DNA from: Thermomonas sp.
GTDB taxonomy: Bacteria > Pseudomonadota > Gammaproteobacteria > Xanthomonadales > Xanthomonadaceae
Length of the DNA: 64,000 nucleotides
Direction of reading: 5' to 3'
NCBI GenBank assembly: GCA_020692565.1
Contig: JAIMKJ010000002.1
Coordinates: forward strand, 1 to 64,000
How positions within the stretch are numbered: position 1 is the first letter of the stretch; each line of letters begins with the position of its first letter. The notes under the pieces are model-generated. The model was not told where the DNA came from and searched no databases. It saw nothing but the letters and a program-made list of their open reading frames with translations. Shown piece after piece: positions 45,618 to 57,427 of this stretch. A program made the translations under genes and the position numbers.

Positions 45618-46190
45618 ATGGATTCCGTGCAGAGCATGTCATCACCTTCATCCTCGCATCGGCATCTGTTCGCGATGGTGTTCGCCGACGCCGGTACGCA
45701 TGCGTTCGCGACCCTGCCGCCGTGCGTGCGCGCAGTGCACGACGGCAGCGGTCGTTGGCGCGGCGAGGCCACGGTCGAACGCGGGCATGGCGCGCTGTCG
45801 CGGCTGTGCGCGTGGCTCACGCGATTGCCGCCCGAGGGCGCGCATCCGGTCGTGGTCGATATCGTGAGCGCGGAGGATGGCGAACGCTGGACCCGGCGTT
45901 ACGGCGCTTCGCATGCGATGCCATCGCGGCTCTGGCTTGCCCGCGGCGCGCTGCACGAGCGGCTTGGGCCGATCGTGCTGCGTTATCGGATGACGGTCGA
46001 GAAGGGCGCGATCGTCTGGCGCGTGGCCGGCATCCGCATCTTCGGTCTGTTGCCGCTGTACCCGGGCTGGTTCGCGGGCGTGCAAGCGCGCGAATCCGGC
46101 GACGATGGGCGCTATCGTTTCGATGTGCGCGCGCGTCTGCCGGGAATCGGCCTGCTGGTGCATTACCGCGGTTGGCTGGAGCCGGCATGA
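45618..46190 (+). CDS. DUF4166 family protein
   Basis: A 190-residue protein matching the DUF4166 type, with strand-rich segments such as RYRMTVEKGAIVWRVAGIRIFGLLPLY; no catalytic motif is evident. Its stop overlaps the start of the DCC-family gene (ATGA), so they form an operon. DUF4166 proteins are often fused to or encoded near redox or short-chain dehydrogenase-like genes. Function unknown. Confidence 0.78.
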   Translation: MDSVQSMSSPSSSHRHLFAMVFADAGTHAFATLPPCVRAVHDGSGRWRGEATVERGHGALSRLCAWLTRLPPEGAHPVVVDIVSAEDGERWTRRYGASHAMPSRLWLARGALHERLGPIVLRYRMTVEKGAIVWRVAGIRIFGLLPLYPGWFAGVQARESGDDGRYRFDVRARLPGIGLLVHYRGWLEPA

Positions 46191-46657
46191 GCGCGGCTCG
46201 CGACAACGGGAAGATCGACGACCTGTCCTCCATGCCACGCGCAGTGATCGTGTTCGACGGCGTCTGCGTGCTCTGCAACGGCTGGGTGCGTTTTCTGCTG
46301 CGGCACGACCGTCGCGAGCGCTATCGCTTCGCCGCGATGCAGGGCGCGCAAGGTCGCGCGCTGCTGGTCGCGAATGGGCTGGATCCCGACGACCCCGTGT
46401 CGTTCCTGTTGATCGAATACGATCGGGTCGAACACGGCTCGAGCCTGCCGCCGCGCGTCTCCACCGATACCGATGCCATGCGCCGCGTGCTGACGGGCCT
46501 GGGTGGCGTGTGGCGCATCGCGGGACTGTCGGCGCTGTTGCCGCAACGCCTCCGCAATCCGCTGTACCGCATGATCGCGCGCAACCGCTATCGCTGGTTC
46601 GGTCGCCACGACGCCTGCCCGCTGCCCGACCCGATGCAGGCGCATCGATTCCTGTAG
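46187..46657 (+). CDS. DCC-family thiol-disulfide oxidoreductase-like protein (DUF393)
   Basis: A 156-residue thioredoxin-like protein with the family motif DGVCVLCNGWVRFLLRHD, where the DxxCxxC cysteines are the putative redox pair, and the end motif RNRYRWFGRHDACPLPDP. The start at 46187 is inside the DUF4166 stop. The substrate is unknown. Confidence 0.87.
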   Translation: MSAARDNGKIDDLSSMPRAVIVFDGVCVLCNGWVRFLLRHDRRERYRFAAMQGAQGRALLVANGLDPDDPVSFLLIEYDRVEHGSSLPPRVSTDTDAMRRVLTGLGGVWRIAGLSALLPQRLRNPLYRMIARNRYRWFGRHDACPLPDPMQAHRFL

Positions 46658-46661
46658 CTGA

Positions 46662-46760
46662 ATGGCGCTCCGTGCGTTGCCATCAGATGACATGCGGCAG
46701 ATGTCGCTGAAAATCGACCCGAAGTTCAAGGAAGCGAAGGACGCGCTGGCGGCGCTTTGA
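46662..46760 (+). CDS. Possible 32-residue peptide or gene remnant
   Basis: A short frame whose last 19 codons (MSLKIDPKFKEAKDALAAL) have a clear G/C third-position bias like the real genes here. No ribosome site is seen before the ATG at 46662 and it starts 5 bases after the DCC-family gene. It may be a decayed gene end or a coupled small protein. Low support. Confidence 0.25.
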   Translation: MALRALPSDDMRQMSLKIDPKFKEAKDALAAL

Positions 46761-46799
46761 TCCGCGCGGCGGGGCAGGGCGTTACCGGGGGCGGGCAGG

Positions 46800-46827
46800 C
46801 TTGAATCGCGCGGCGGCGACCTCACTT
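46800..46827 (+). promoter_or_regulatory. clpB: Sigma-32 heat-shock promoter of clpB
   Basis: CTTGAA at 46800-46805, 14-base spacer, and CCTCACTT at 46820-46827, compared with the RpoH consensus CTTGAA-N13-15-CCCCATTT. It lies 57 bases before the clpB ATG. Confidence 0.72.
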
Positions 46828-46883
46828 CCGAAGCATCGCGGCATCGCCGCCCTGTTTCTGCCGACCTTTCCCGGAGTCCGCCC

Positions 46884-49484
46884 ATGCGCATGGACAAACT
46901 CACCTCGCGTTTCCAGCAGGCCATCGCCGACGCACAGTCGCTGGCCGTGGGGCGCGATCACAACGTCATCGAACCCGTTCACCTGCTGGTCGCCCTGCTC
47001 GACCAGCAGGGTGGCGGCACCCGTCCCCTGCTCGCGCAGTCCGGCGTCAATGTGCCGCTGCTGCGCGAGCGCCTGGGCGAAACTCTCGAAAAACTGCCGA
47101 AAGTGTCCGGGCAAGCGGGCAGCGTCAACGTCGGCAACGACCTCGCGCGTCTGCTCAACGTCACCGACAAGCTCGCACAGCAGCGCGGCGACGGCTTCAT
47201 CGCCAGCGAACTGTTCGTGCTGGCGACGCTTGACGACGGCGGCGACACCGGCCGCGCGCTGAAGGCGGCCGGGGCGAACAGGCAGAAACTCGAAGCGGCC
47301 ATCGACGCGATGCGCGGCGGCGAGAAAGTGCAGAGCGAAAACGCCGAAGAGCAGCGCCAGGCGCTGGAGAAATACACCGTCGACCTGACCGCGCGCGCGG
47401 AATCCGGAAAGCTCGATCCGGTGATCGGCCGCGACGAGGAGATCCGCCGCACCGTCCAGGTACTGCAGCGGCGGACCAAGAACAATCCGGTGCTGATCGG
47501 CGAGCCCGGCGTGGGCAAGACCGCGATCGTCGAAGGCCTCGCGCAGCGCATCGTCAACGGCGAAGTGCCGGAAGGCCTGAAGGGCAAGCGCGTGTTGTCG
47601 CTGGACATGGGCGCGCTGATCGCCGGCGCCAAATTCCGCGGCGAATTCGAGGAACGCCTGAAAGCGGTGTTGAACGATCTTGCCAAGAACGAGGGCCAGA
47701 TCATTCTGTTCATCGACGAACTGCATACGATGGTCGGCGCGGGCAAGGCCGAAGGTTCGATGGACGCCGGCAACATGCTGAAACCGGCGCTGGCGCGCGG
47801 CGAGCTGCACTGCATCGGCGCGACCACGCTGGACGAATATCGCAAGTACGTCGAGAAGGACGCCGCCCTCGAACGGCGCTTCCAGAAAGTGTTCGTCGGC
47901 GAACCCAGCGTCGAGGACACCATCGCGATCCTGCGCGGGCTCAAGGAAAAATACGCGGTGCATCACGGCGTCGAGATCACCGATCCGGCGATCGTCGCGG
48001 CGGCCACGCTGTCGCATCGCTACATCGCGGATCGGCAACTGCCCGACAAGGCCATCGACCTGATGGACGAGGCCGCGTCGCGCATCCGCATGGAGATCGA
48101 CAGCAAGCCGGAAGAACTCGACCGCAAGGAACGCCGGCTGATCCAGCTCAAGATCCAGCGCGAGGCGCTGAAGAAGGAGAAGGACGACGCGTCGAAGCAG
48201 CGACTGGCCGATCTGGAAGCGGAAATCGCCACGCTCGAACGCGCATTCAACGATCTGGAGGAAATCTGGAAAGCCGAGAAAGCGGTCGTGCAGGGCACGA
48301 CGAAGCTCAAGGAACAGATCGAAGCCGCCAAGCTCGAACTGGAATCGGCGCAGCGCAAGCAGGATTTCGCGAAGATGAGCGAGATCCAGTACGGCAGGAT
48401 TCCCGAGCTGGAAAAACAACTGAAGGCCGCGCAGGAAGCCGAAACCCAGGGCTTCACGCTGCTGCAGGACAAGGTGACCGAAGAAGAGATCGCCGAAGTC
48501 GTGTCGCGCTGGACCGGGATTCCGGTCAGCAAGATGCTGGAAGGCGAGCGCGACAAGCTGCTGAAGATGGAACAACTGCTGGGCGCGCGCGTGGTCGGGC
48601 AGGCCGAGGCGATCAAGGTCGTCTCCGATGCGGTGCGTCGCACGCGCGCGGGCCTGAGCGATCCGGATCGTCCGAGCGGCTCGTTCCTGTTCCTCGGCCC
48701 CACTGGCGTCGGCAAGACCGAACTGTGCAAGGCGTTGGCGGAATTCCTGTTCGACTCGAACGACGCGATGGTGCGCATCGACATGAGCGAGTTCATGGAG
48801 AAGCACGCGGTGAGCCGTCTGGTCGGCGCGCCTCCGGGTTATGTCGGCTACGAAGAGGGCGGCTATCTCACCGAAGCGGTGCGCCGTCGCCCGTACAGCG
48901 TGATCCTGCTCGACGAGGTGGAGAAAGCGCATCCGGACGTGTTCAACATCCTGCTGCAGGTGCTCGACGACGGCCGGCTCACCGACGGCCAGGGCCGCAC
49001 CGTGGACTTCCGCAATGCGGTGATCGTGATGACGTCCAATCTCGGCTCGCAGATGATCCAGGACACGTTCATCGACAGCGGGTCGGACGATGATTCCGCC
49101 GAGAGCTACACCAAGATGAAGGCGGCGGTGATGGGCGTGGTGCAGGCGCACTTCCGTCCGGAATTCATCAATCGGCTCGACGACATCGTGGTGTTCCATC
49201 CGCTGGACAAGGCGCAGATCCGCAACATCGCGAAAATCCAGCTGCGCGGTCTGGAAAAGCGCCTGGCCGAACGCGGTATCCGCATCGTACTTTCGGACAG
49301 GGCTTTCGATCTGCTCGGCAACGTCGGCTTCGATCCGGTGTACGGCGCGCGTCCGCTGAAGCGTGCGGTACAACAATTGCTCGAAAACCCGCTGGCGCAG
49401 CAGATCCTCGGCGGCGAATACGCCAATGGCGATCTCATCCGCGTCGATGCCGATGCCGGGAAACTGGTGTTCGCCAAAGCGTGA
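46884..49484 (+). CDS. clpB: ATP-dependent disaggregase ClpB
   Basis: A Hsp100 chaperone that, with DnaK, resolves protein aggregates after heat. The 866-residue protein has an N-terminal Clp_N repeat domain, the first ATPase domain with Walker A GEPGVGKT near residue 206, a long coiled-coil middle domain (about 410-530), and the second ATPase domain with GPTGVGKT near residue 605. GGAG lies 7 bases before the chosen ATG. Length is normal. A sigma-32-type promoter precedes it. Confidence 0.97.
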   Translation: MRMDKLTSRFQQAIADAQSLAVGRDHNVIEPVHLLVALLDQQGGGTRPLLAQSGVNVPLLRERLGETLEKLPKVSGQAGSVNVGNDLARLLNVTDKLAQQRGDGFIASELFVLATLDDGGDTGRALKAAGANRQKLEAAIDAMRGGEKVQSENAEEQRQALEKYTVDLTARAESGKLDPVIGRDEEIRRTVQVLQRRTKNNPVLIGEPGVGKTAIVEGLAQRIVNGEVPEGLKGKRVLSLDMGALIAGAKFRGEFEERLKAVLNDLAKNEGQIILFIDELHTMVGAGKAEGSMDAGNMLKPALARGELHCIGATTLDEYRKYVEKDAALERRFQKVFVGEPSVEDTIAILRGLKEKYAVHHGVEITDPAIVAAATLSHRYIADRQLPDKAIDLMDEAASRIRMEIDSKPEELDRKERRLIQLKIQREALKKEKDDASKQRLADLEAEIATLERAFNDLEEIWKAEKAVVQGTTKLKEQIEAAKLELESAQRKQDFAKMSEIQYGRIPELEKQLKAAQEAETQGFTLLQDKVTEEEIAEVVSRWTGIPVSKMLEGERDKLLKMEQLLGARVVGQAEAIKVVSDAVRRTRAGLSDPDRPSGSFLFLGPTGVGKTELCKALAEFLFDSNDAMVRIDMSEFMEKHAVSRLVGAPPGYVGYEEGGYLTEAVRRRPYSVILLDEVEKAHPDVFNILLQVLDDGRLTDGQGRTVDFRNAVIVMTSNLGSQMIQDTFIDSGSDDDSAESYTKMKAAVMGVVQAHFRPEFINRLDDIVVFHPLDKAQIRNIAKIQLRGLEKRLAERGIRIVLSDRAFDLLGNVGFDPVYGARPLKRAVQQLLENPLAQQILGGEYANGDLIRVDADAGKLVFAKA

Positions 49485-49530
49485 TCCGTCGCGCCGAGGT
49501 TATTCGCGGCACCGGCACGATGTGAGGATG

Positions 49531-50217
49531 TCAGCCCGGCGTCGCGCCCGGACCCGCGCCGTTTTCGAGCGCGGCGACCCGCGCCTCCAGCGCCTCGATG
49601 CGCGCCAGGAGGGCTTCCGTGACATCGCTGTCCTGCGGGCGGGAGTTCGTTTCTGCGCTGCGTTCGGGCATCGCCGGTTCGCCGCAGAACAGATGCGCGT
49701 AGCGGTCCTCGCGCTGGCCGCTGCCGCGGGGCAGGCGGCGGATCATCGGCGGCTCGCGTTCGGCCAGGCGTTCCAGCGTGTGCCGGACATCGTCGAGATC
49801 GGCGAAACGGTGCTGGCGTTCGCTGCGCGCCAGCAGTTCGTGCAGGGTCTGCGGGCCGCGCAGGAACAGCAGCGACAGCAGGCAGGTCTGTGCCGGCGTG
49901 AGGTCGAGCACACGTTCGACGCGATGCAGGTAACGCTCGCTGCGGGCGCCGTACTCGGATTTCACCAGGCCGCGTACTTCCAGTTGCCGCAGCGCATGGC
50001 CGACATCGCCGGCGTTGAGGCTCATGGTCGGCTCGCGGGCGGTCTTCTGGTTGCAGGCGAGCACGACGTTGTTGAGCGTGAGCGGATAGACATCCGGCGT
50101 GGTTGCGGCCTTTTCGATCAGGCTGCCGAGGATGCGCGTTTCCATCGGCGTGAGCTGCGGCGGCAGGCCGGCCTGTGCGGGAGCGTCGTCGATGCTGTCG
50201 ATGGATGTTCCTGACAT
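49531..50217 (-). CDS. yceH: YceH-family protein (DUF480)
   Basis: A 228-residue protein of the YceH/DUF480 family, two winged-helix domains in tandem (LTPMETRILGSLIEKAATTPD; then LTPAQTCLLSLLFLRGPQT) with a C-terminal coiled-coil (EALLARIEALEARVAALE). DNA binding is suggested by the fold but no function is established. The start at 50217 follows AGGGA. Convergent with clpB. Confidence 0.88.
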   Translation of the reverse strand: MSGTSIDSIDDAPAQAGLPPQLTPMETRILGSLIEKAATTPDVYPLTLNNVVLACNQKTAREPTMSLNAGDVGHALRQLEVRGLVKSEYGARSERYLHRVERVLDLTPAQTCLLSLLFLRGPQTLHELLARSERQHRFADLDDVRHTLERLAEREPPMIRRLPRGSGQREDRYAHLFCGEPAMPERSAETNSRPQDSDVTEALLARIEALEARVAALENGAGPGATPG

Positions 50218-50378
50218 GAGTGTTCCCTGCTGCGGCATGATGCGGATTGCATGATTCTAGCGGGGATCCTGCACGACCCGGGGCTTGCGTCATGGTTCAT
50301 CCTTTCCGGTGCAAGCTTGGCCCTGACCCGCCGGGACGGTCGCAGCGCAGTTCCGGCCCACGCATGAGGAGAGCACAG

Positions 50379-50861
50379 ATGAAGACAACGATGCGCAAGA
50401 ATCCGACCTGCAAACAGGGACGCATGTCCCGCAAGGCCATGTTCCGCGGCCTCGCGCTGTGTCTGGCGCTGGTGGCCGCCCCGTCGGCGATGGCCGGCGA
50501 TCTCACCTGCAAGATGACCTACAACCTCACCGGCTGGTCGGTGTTCTACAAGACCGCTTCGGGCACCGGTAATATCACCTGCGACAACGGCAAGAGCATG
50601 GCGGTGAAGATCGAAACCAAGGGCGGTGGCCTTTCGTTCGGCAAATACAAGATCCGCAACGGTTTCGGCCAGTTCGCCAACGTCAACGACATCCGCGAGG
50701 TGCTCGGCAGCTACGCCACCGCCGAAGCGCACGCCGCCGCCGAGAAGAGCGCATCCGCGCAGGCGATGACCAACGGCGATGTGTCGCTGTCGCTGGCGGG
50801 CAAGGGCGAGGGTTGGTCGCTCGGCGTGGCCTTCAGCAAGTTCACCATCAAGGCGAGATGA
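50379..50861 (+). CDS. Secreted hypothetical protein
   Basis: A 160-residue protein with an N-terminal signal peptide (hydrophobic core GLALCLALVAAPS, cleavage likely after AMA) and a mature part with two cysteines near the start (DLTCKMTYN and GNITCDNGK) and strand-rich glycine-containing segments, somewhat reminiscent of DUF992-like periplasmic proteins. This is only a resemblance. The start at 50379 follows AGGAG. A strong terminator lies 95 bases downstream, so it is a single-gene unit. Confidence 0.72.
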   Translation: MKTTMRKNPTCKQGRMSRKAMFRGLALCLALVAAPSAMAGDLTCKMTYNLTGWSVFYKTASGTGNITCDNGKSMAVKIETKGGGLSFGKYKIRNGFGQFANVNDIREVLGSYATAEAHAAAEKSASAQAMTNGDVSLSLAGKGEGWSLGVAFSKFTIKAR

Positions 50862-50955
50862 TCGGCGTCTGTCGCGGGCGGTATGGGTTTCCAGGTCGAA
50901 ACTCCGGTCCTGGCCCGATGCCATCGGGTTAAATCCGGAAATCCGATGTGGTGAC

Positions 50956-50986
50956 AGAAGGGGCGTCTAGAAGACGCCCCTTCTTT
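50956..50986 (+). terminator. Rho-independent terminator of the secreted hypothetical gene
   Basis: A perfect 13-bp stem AGAAGGGGCGTCT with AGACGCCCCTTCT and a 3-base loop, followed by TT and a mixed tail. It also faces the convergent antiporter gene. Confidence 0.85.
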
Positions 50987-51062
50987 GTGTGTCATCTTGT
51001 GCGTCATCGGCAGCCTTGATCGGCTGGCCTCGGGCCTCGACCGGCGTGCTGTCTGGGCCCGA

Positions 51063-52718
51063 TCAGGTCGACTGCTGCGGTCGCAGGATCCGGTACGGCG
51101 GTGCCGACATCACCATCTCGGTCAACGAATGCGCCAGCGCGTATTCGGCGAGGATCGCCGCATCGGCGCCGCGTTCGAGCAGATGCTTTACGCCAGCGTC
51201 GCTGTGCGCGCGCGCCAGCACCGGAATGGGCGCTGCGCCCTGTTTGAGCCGCTTCGCGACCTTGCCGGCTTCCAGCGGATCGGGAATGGTCAGCACCGCC
51301 AGCGCCGCGCGTTCGGGCATCGCTTCTTCGAGCACGTCGTCGTCGGCGGCATTGCCGCGGATCGCGCGATAGCCGGCCGCACGCGCGGTCTCGATGCGCT
51401 CGCTGTCGCTGTCGATCACCACGAACGGCACCTCCGCGCGCGTCAGCAGTTCGGCGAGTTTGATGCCGACCCGGCCATAGCCGATCAGCAGGACGTGGCG
51501 CATCGGCAGCGGCGCCGGCGCGTCGGCGGCGGACTTGGCTTCGGCGCGCGCGCGGCGGCGCGCCAGCACCGCAAAGATCAGCGGGTTGAGCATGATCGAG
51601 AGGATCGCACCGGCCAGCACCAGGTCGCGGGCCTCCGGCGTCATCAGTTCCAGCGACACACCCAAGCCGATCAGGATGAACGAGAATTCGCCGATCTGGG
51701 CCAGGCTGGCGGCGATGGTCAGTGCGATCTCGTTGGATTTTCCGAGCATCCGCACCACCGCCCAGGCTGCCAGCGATTTGCCGACCATGATAATCGCCAG
51801 AGTCTCCAGGACTTCCAGCGGATGTTCGATCAGGATCGCCGGATCGAACAGCATGCCGACCGAGACGAAGAACAGCACCGCGAACGCATCGCGCAGCGGC
51901 AGTGAATCCTCGGCTGCCTTATGGCCGTGCGGCGATTCGTTGAGCAGCATGCCGGCGAAGAACGCGCCGAGCGCGAACGACACGCCGAACAATGCTGCCG
52001 CGCCGAAGGCGATGCCCATCGCGCAGGCCAGCACGCACAGGGTGAACAACTCGCGAGAACCGGTGCCGGCCACGCGTTCCAGTATCCAGGGCAGTAAGCG
52101 GCGGCCGACGATCAGCATCAGCGCGACGAAGGCGCCGACCTTGGCAGAGGTCGCGAGCAATGCGATGCCGAGTCCGCCCTCGGCTTCGTCGCCGGCGCTG
52201 CCGGCGAGCGCGGGCACCAGCACCAGCGCCAGCACCATCGCCAGGTCCTCGACGATCAGCCAGCCGATCGCGATCCGTCCGCGATCGCTGTCGAGCATGC
52301 GTCCGCTCTCCAGTGCGCGCAGCAGCACCACGGTGCTGGCGACCGACAGCGCAAGGCCGAAGATGATGCTCTGCGCATGCGGCCAGCCGAGGCGCCAGCC
52401 CAGAAACCAGCCCATCGCGGTAGCGACGGTCATCTGCACGATCGCGCCGGGCACGGCGATATAGCGCACCGCGATGAGGTCGCGCATCGAGAAATGCAGG
52501 CCGACGCCGAACATCAGCAGGATCACGCCGATTTCGGCGAGCTGCGGGGCGAGGGTCTGATCGCCCACGAAGCCGGGCGTATGCGGGCCGACCAGCACGC
52601 CGGCCAGCAGATAGCCGACGATGGGGGACAGTCGCAGGCGCTGCGCCAGCAGACCGAACACGAAGGCCAGCACGAAGCCGACACAGAGAATTGCTATGAG
52701 AGAAGTGTGATGTGGCAT
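51063..52718 (-). CDS. CPA2-family cation:proton antiporter with TrkA-N domain (YbaL/Kef type)
   Basis: A 551-residue inner-membrane antiporter of the monovalent cation:proton antiporter-2 family. About twelve helices span residues 5-390 with the family motifs GYLLAGVLVGPHTPG and VGFxxFSFI-like ASLAQIGEFSFILIG; a cytoplasmic NAD(H)-binding Rossmann domain follows, LLIGYGRVGIKLAELL near residue 412, with the acidic strand FVVIDSDSER. A K+/H+ exchange role similar to KefB/KefC or YbaL is inferred. The start at 52718 gives MPHHTSLIAI. Confidence 0.9.
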   Translation of the reverse strand: MPHHTSLIAILCVGFVLAFVFGLLAQRLRLSPIVGYLLAGVLVGPHTPGFVGDQTLAPQLAEIGVILLMFGVGLHFSMRDLIAVRYIAVPGAIVQMTVATAMGWFLGWRLGWPHAQSIIFGLALSVASTVVLLRALESGRMLDSDRGRIAIGWLIVEDLAMVLALVLVPALAGSAGDEAEGGLGIALLATSAKVGAFVALMLIVGRRLLPWILERVAGTGSRELFTLCVLACAMGIAFGAAALFGVSFALGAFFAGMLLNESPHGHKAAEDSLPLRDAFAVLFFVSVGMLFDPAILIEHPLEVLETLAIIMVGKSLAAWAVVRMLGKSNEIALTIAASLAQIGEFSFILIGLGVSLELMTPEARDLVLAGAILSIMLNPLIFAVLARRRARAEAKSAADAPAPLPMRHVLLIGYGRVGIKLAELLTRAEVPFVVIDSDSERIETARAAGYRAIRGNAADDDVLEEAMPERAALAVLTIPDPLEAGKVAKRLKQGAAPIPVLARAHSDAGVKHLLERGADAAILAEYALAHSLTEMVMSAPPYRILRPQQST

Positions 52719-52780
52719 GCGGACAATATACGCGATCCTTGCAGCGCGCTCAGTTACGGAACCGTGATGTCCCATTCGCG

Positions 52781-52810
52781 ACAGGGGTCCGGCATGCGCC
52801 GGACCCCTGT
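52781..52810. terminator. Long perfect hairpin between the antiporter and the TonB receptor gene
   Basis: A 13-bp stem ACAGGGGTCCGGC with GCCGGACCCCTGT and a 4-base loop. It may end the TonB receptor transcript, which runs towards it. No U-tract on that strand. Confidence 0.6.
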
Positions 52811-52891
52811 TTACAAGGCTTTTGAGGACGGGGCGATCAGCCCGGCCGCTTCCGGGGCTTTCCCTTCGCGGCGTGCGGAGAATGCCGGGTC

Positions 52892-52918
52892 GCGGCGCCG
52901 GAGCATGCCCGGCGCCGC
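52892..52918 (-). terminator. GC-rich hairpin just after the TonB receptor gene
   Basis: A 10-bp stem GCGGCGCCGG with CCGGCGCCGC and a 7-base loop, 18 bases downstream of the stop of the receptor gene. It may be a terminator or mRNA 3' stabiliser. Confidence 0.5.
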
Positions 52919-52936
52919 GTCGTCATCGATCCGCGA

Positions 52937-55369
52937 TCACCATTTGTAGCCGATGCGTCCATAAACGTACGCGCCGTTGAAACCATTCGGCGAGCTCGCG
53001 CTGTAGGGTAGTTGGCCGTTGGTCGAGTTGGCGAACAGCACTTCGTCGGGATAATCGTTCAGCACGTTGTCGGCGCCGAGCGTGAAGTCCCAGTTGCCCA
53101 GCGCGTAGCTGCCGGACAGGTCCAGCGTCCACTGCGGGTCGAAGGTCTGGTCGCGCGAGGTGTCGGCCGGGTTGTTGCCGAACAGCACGCTGAACTCGCC
53201 GTAGCGGGTGGCGTTCGCGCCGAAGCGCCATGCGCCGACGTTGTAGAGGCCGCCGAGCTGGAACTTGTCGCGCGGCGCGCCCACGGTGAGGCGGCCCACT
53301 TCCACGCGGCCGATGCGCACTGCGGTCGGATCGATCGCGGTCAATGCCGCGGGATTCGGCGCGATGCGTTCGACCGTGGTCTTGTTGTAGTTGTAGCCGG
53401 CGGTGAGGTCGAGCTTGCCGTTGCCGAGTGCCCAGCGATAGGTGCCGATGATGTCGACGCCCTTGGTGCTGGTGTCGATGGCGTTGGTGAAGTAGCGGCC
53501 GCCGCCCAGCGACGGATCCACGTTCAGCCGCAGATAATCGCGCACCGCGGTGGACGTGAGGTTCTCCGACAGCATGATCCGGTCGTCGATATCGATGCGG
53601 TAGGCATCGACGGTGACGTACAGATTCTCGACCGGCTGCAGCACCAGGCCGAGACTGAGGTTCTTCGATTCCTCGGCCTTCAGCTGTTCGGCGCCGAGCG
53701 CGATCGCGGCCGAATCGTTGACGCGGAAGGTGCGGATGTCGAACGGTACGCCGCCGATGAAGTTGGTGGCGGTGGAGCGGAAGAACTGCTGCTGCAGCGA
53801 GGGGGCGCGGAAGCCGGTGGACACCGTGCCGCGCAGCGCGACGCTGTCGTTGAAGGCATAGCGCGCCGAGACCTTGCCCGAGGTAGTGCTGCCGAAGTCG
53901 CTGTATTCCTCGCTGCGCACCGAGAGGCCGAGGTTGAACTTCTCGGTCACGTCGGCTTCCAGGTCGAGGTAGGCGGCGTAGCTTTCGCGGTCGAAATCGC
54001 CGGCGTCGCCCGGCTGGAAGCCCGGAAAGACCTGCGAGCCCGAGGGCGTGGGCGTGCCCGGCGGAATCGGCGGCAGCAGCTCGCCGCCGTTGATGTAGGA
54101 CGCAAGCTCGCCGGCGGTCTGCTGGAAGTCTTCGCCGCGCCATTCCAGGCCCCAGGCGACATTCAACGGCGACGACAGCCCGTCCACGTCGAAGCCGCGG
54201 CTCACGTCGAGATTCAGCACGTGCTGGGTGATTTCCAGTGCGCCTGCGTCGAAATTCCGCTGGGAGGTCGGGCCGATGCTGCGGTTGAGGCTGTTTTCCA
54301 CGCCGAAGCTCAGATCGTTGTTGCCGTAGTTGTAGCTGAGGTCGACATCCCACTCGAGCACGGTGAGGCCGCGCAGGCCGGCGACGAACGCGCGGTCTTC
54401 GGCGATGTTGCGGATCTGCGGCAGGAAGCCGTCCGGATAGATCGCCGGGATGTTGCGGCTGTCCAGTGCGGTGCGGAAGAAACCGTTCGACAGCGCGTCG
54501 CGACGGCTGGCGTTGGCGAAACCGTAGAAGCTCAGCGCATCGTTGACGAAGACTTCGGCATTCGCCGAGAACGCGTACTGCTCCACTTCCGGGTCGCCGT
54601 AGCGCTGCACCACCGCGCCCGGCGGCGGGGCGGTGGCTGGGCGTACGGTCACGCCCGGCGCCAGCACGTAGGGACGCGCACGGTCGGTCTGGTCCTGATC
54701 GCGGGCTTCAGCGGCGAGGTGCAGATAGCCGTGTTCGCCGAGCTTGAAGCCGGCGTCGCCGGACAACTGCGCGGTCTGGCCGTCGCCGGCACTGTACTGG
54801 CCGCCGGTCAGGGCGATGCTGCCGCCGTTGCCGCTGCCCTTGAGCACGATGTTGATCACGCCGGCGATGGCGTCGGAGCCGTACTGCGCCGAGGCGCCGT
54901 CGCGCAGCACTTCGACGCGCTGGATGGCGGACATCGGAATAGCGTTCAGGTCCACCGGCGAGGCGCCGCGGCCCTGGCTGCCGTTGAGATTGATCAGCGC
55001 AGTGGTGTGGCGGCGCTTGCCGTTGACCAGCACCAGCACCTGGTCGGGCGCGAGGCCGCGCAACTGCGCCGGACGCACCGCGTCGGTGCCGTCGGTGATG
55101 GCCGGGCGCGGGAAGTTGAGCGAGGGCAGGGCGCGCGACAGCGCGGTCGCCAGCTCGGTGGTGCCGGTGGCTTCCAACACCTGCGGGGTGATCACGTCGA
55201 TCGGCGACGGCGATGAGGCGACGGTGCGGGTCGAGGTACGGGTGCCGGTCACGACCACGGTTTCGAGGCTGTCTTCGGCGTCCTGGGTGTCGTCGGGGGA
55301 TTGCGCGAAGGCGGGGCTGGCGGCCAGCGCGACCAGCAGGCCGAGCGTCAGCGGGTGTCTTTCCATCAT
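52937..55369 (-). CDS. TonB-dependent outer membrane receptor
   Basis: An 810-residue outer membrane transporter. A signal peptide (cleaved after AFA) is followed by a TonB-box-like LETVVVTG, the plug domain (DVITPQVLEATGTTELATAL; LRGLAPDQVLVLVNGKRRH), and a beta-barrel ending in GYKW, the aromatic end of barrel proteins. The start has AGGAG 8 bases upstream. The substrate is not identifiable; neighbours give no clear hint, and this type is common in Xanthomonadaceae. A promoter candidate is described at 55408. Confidence 0.93.
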   Translation of the reverse strand: MMERHPLTLGLLVALAASPAFAQSPDDTQDAEDSLETVVVTGTRTSTRTVASSPSPIDVITPQVLEATGTTELATALSRALPSLNFPRPAITDGTDAVRPAQLRGLAPDQVLVLVNGKRRHTTALINLNGSQGRGASPVDLNAIPMSAIQRVEVLRDGASAQYGSDAIAGVINIVLKGSGNGGSIALTGGQYSAGDGQTAQLSGDAGFKLGEHGYLHLAAEARDQDQTDRARPYVLAPGVTVRPATAPPPGAVVQRYGDPEVEQYAFSANAEVFVNDALSFYGFANASRRDALSNGFFRTALDSRNIPAIYPDGFLPQIRNIAEDRAFVAGLRGLTVLEWDVDLSYNYGNNDLSFGVENSLNRSIGPTSQRNFDAGALEITQHVLNLDVSRGFDVDGLSSPLNVAWGLEWRGEDFQQTAGELASYINGGELLPPIPPGTPTPSGSQVFPGFQPGDAGDFDRESYAAYLDLEADVTEKFNLGLSVRSEEYSDFGSTTSGKVSARYAFNDSVALRGTVSTGFRAPSLQQQFFRSTATNFIGGVPFDIRTFRVNDSAAIALGAEQLKAEESKNLSLGLVLQPVENLYVTVDAYRIDIDDRIMLSENLTSTAVRDYLRLNVDPSLGGGRYFTNAIDTSTKGVDIIGTYRWALGNGKLDLTAGYNYNKTTVERIAPNPAALTAIDPTAVRIGRVEVGRLTVGAPRDKFQLGGLYNVGAWRFGANATRYGEFSVLFGNNPADTSRDQTFDPQWTLDLSGSYALGNWDFTLGADNVLNDYPDEVLFANSTNGQLPYSASSPNGFNGAYVYGRIGYKW

Positions 55370-55407
55370 GTTTGAAGCTCCTGAGGGTATAAAAAAACTC
55401 GACCGGG

Positions 55408-55435
55408 ATTTAACACGCGATCTGGAGGGGGTCAA
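55408..55435 (-). promoter_or_regulatory. Sigma-70 promoter candidate of the TonB receptor gene
   Basis: On the minus strand TTGACC, 16-base spacer and TTAAAT, about 40 bases before the receptor start. The tract of seven T before ATACC follows. Confidence 0.5.
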
Positions 55436-55552
55436 TCTCGTCATCGGTATGAAGAGATGGATTTTCGTGGAGACGGCGCCCCGGAACCGGGACGCACAGC
55501 GTAAAATCGCGGGCCCGGCTGGTCTCCGCCGCGCCCAGAGTCTTCTCCACCC

Positions 55553-57415
<1,863 letters not shown>

Positions 57416-57427
57416 GTTCCGCTCCCG

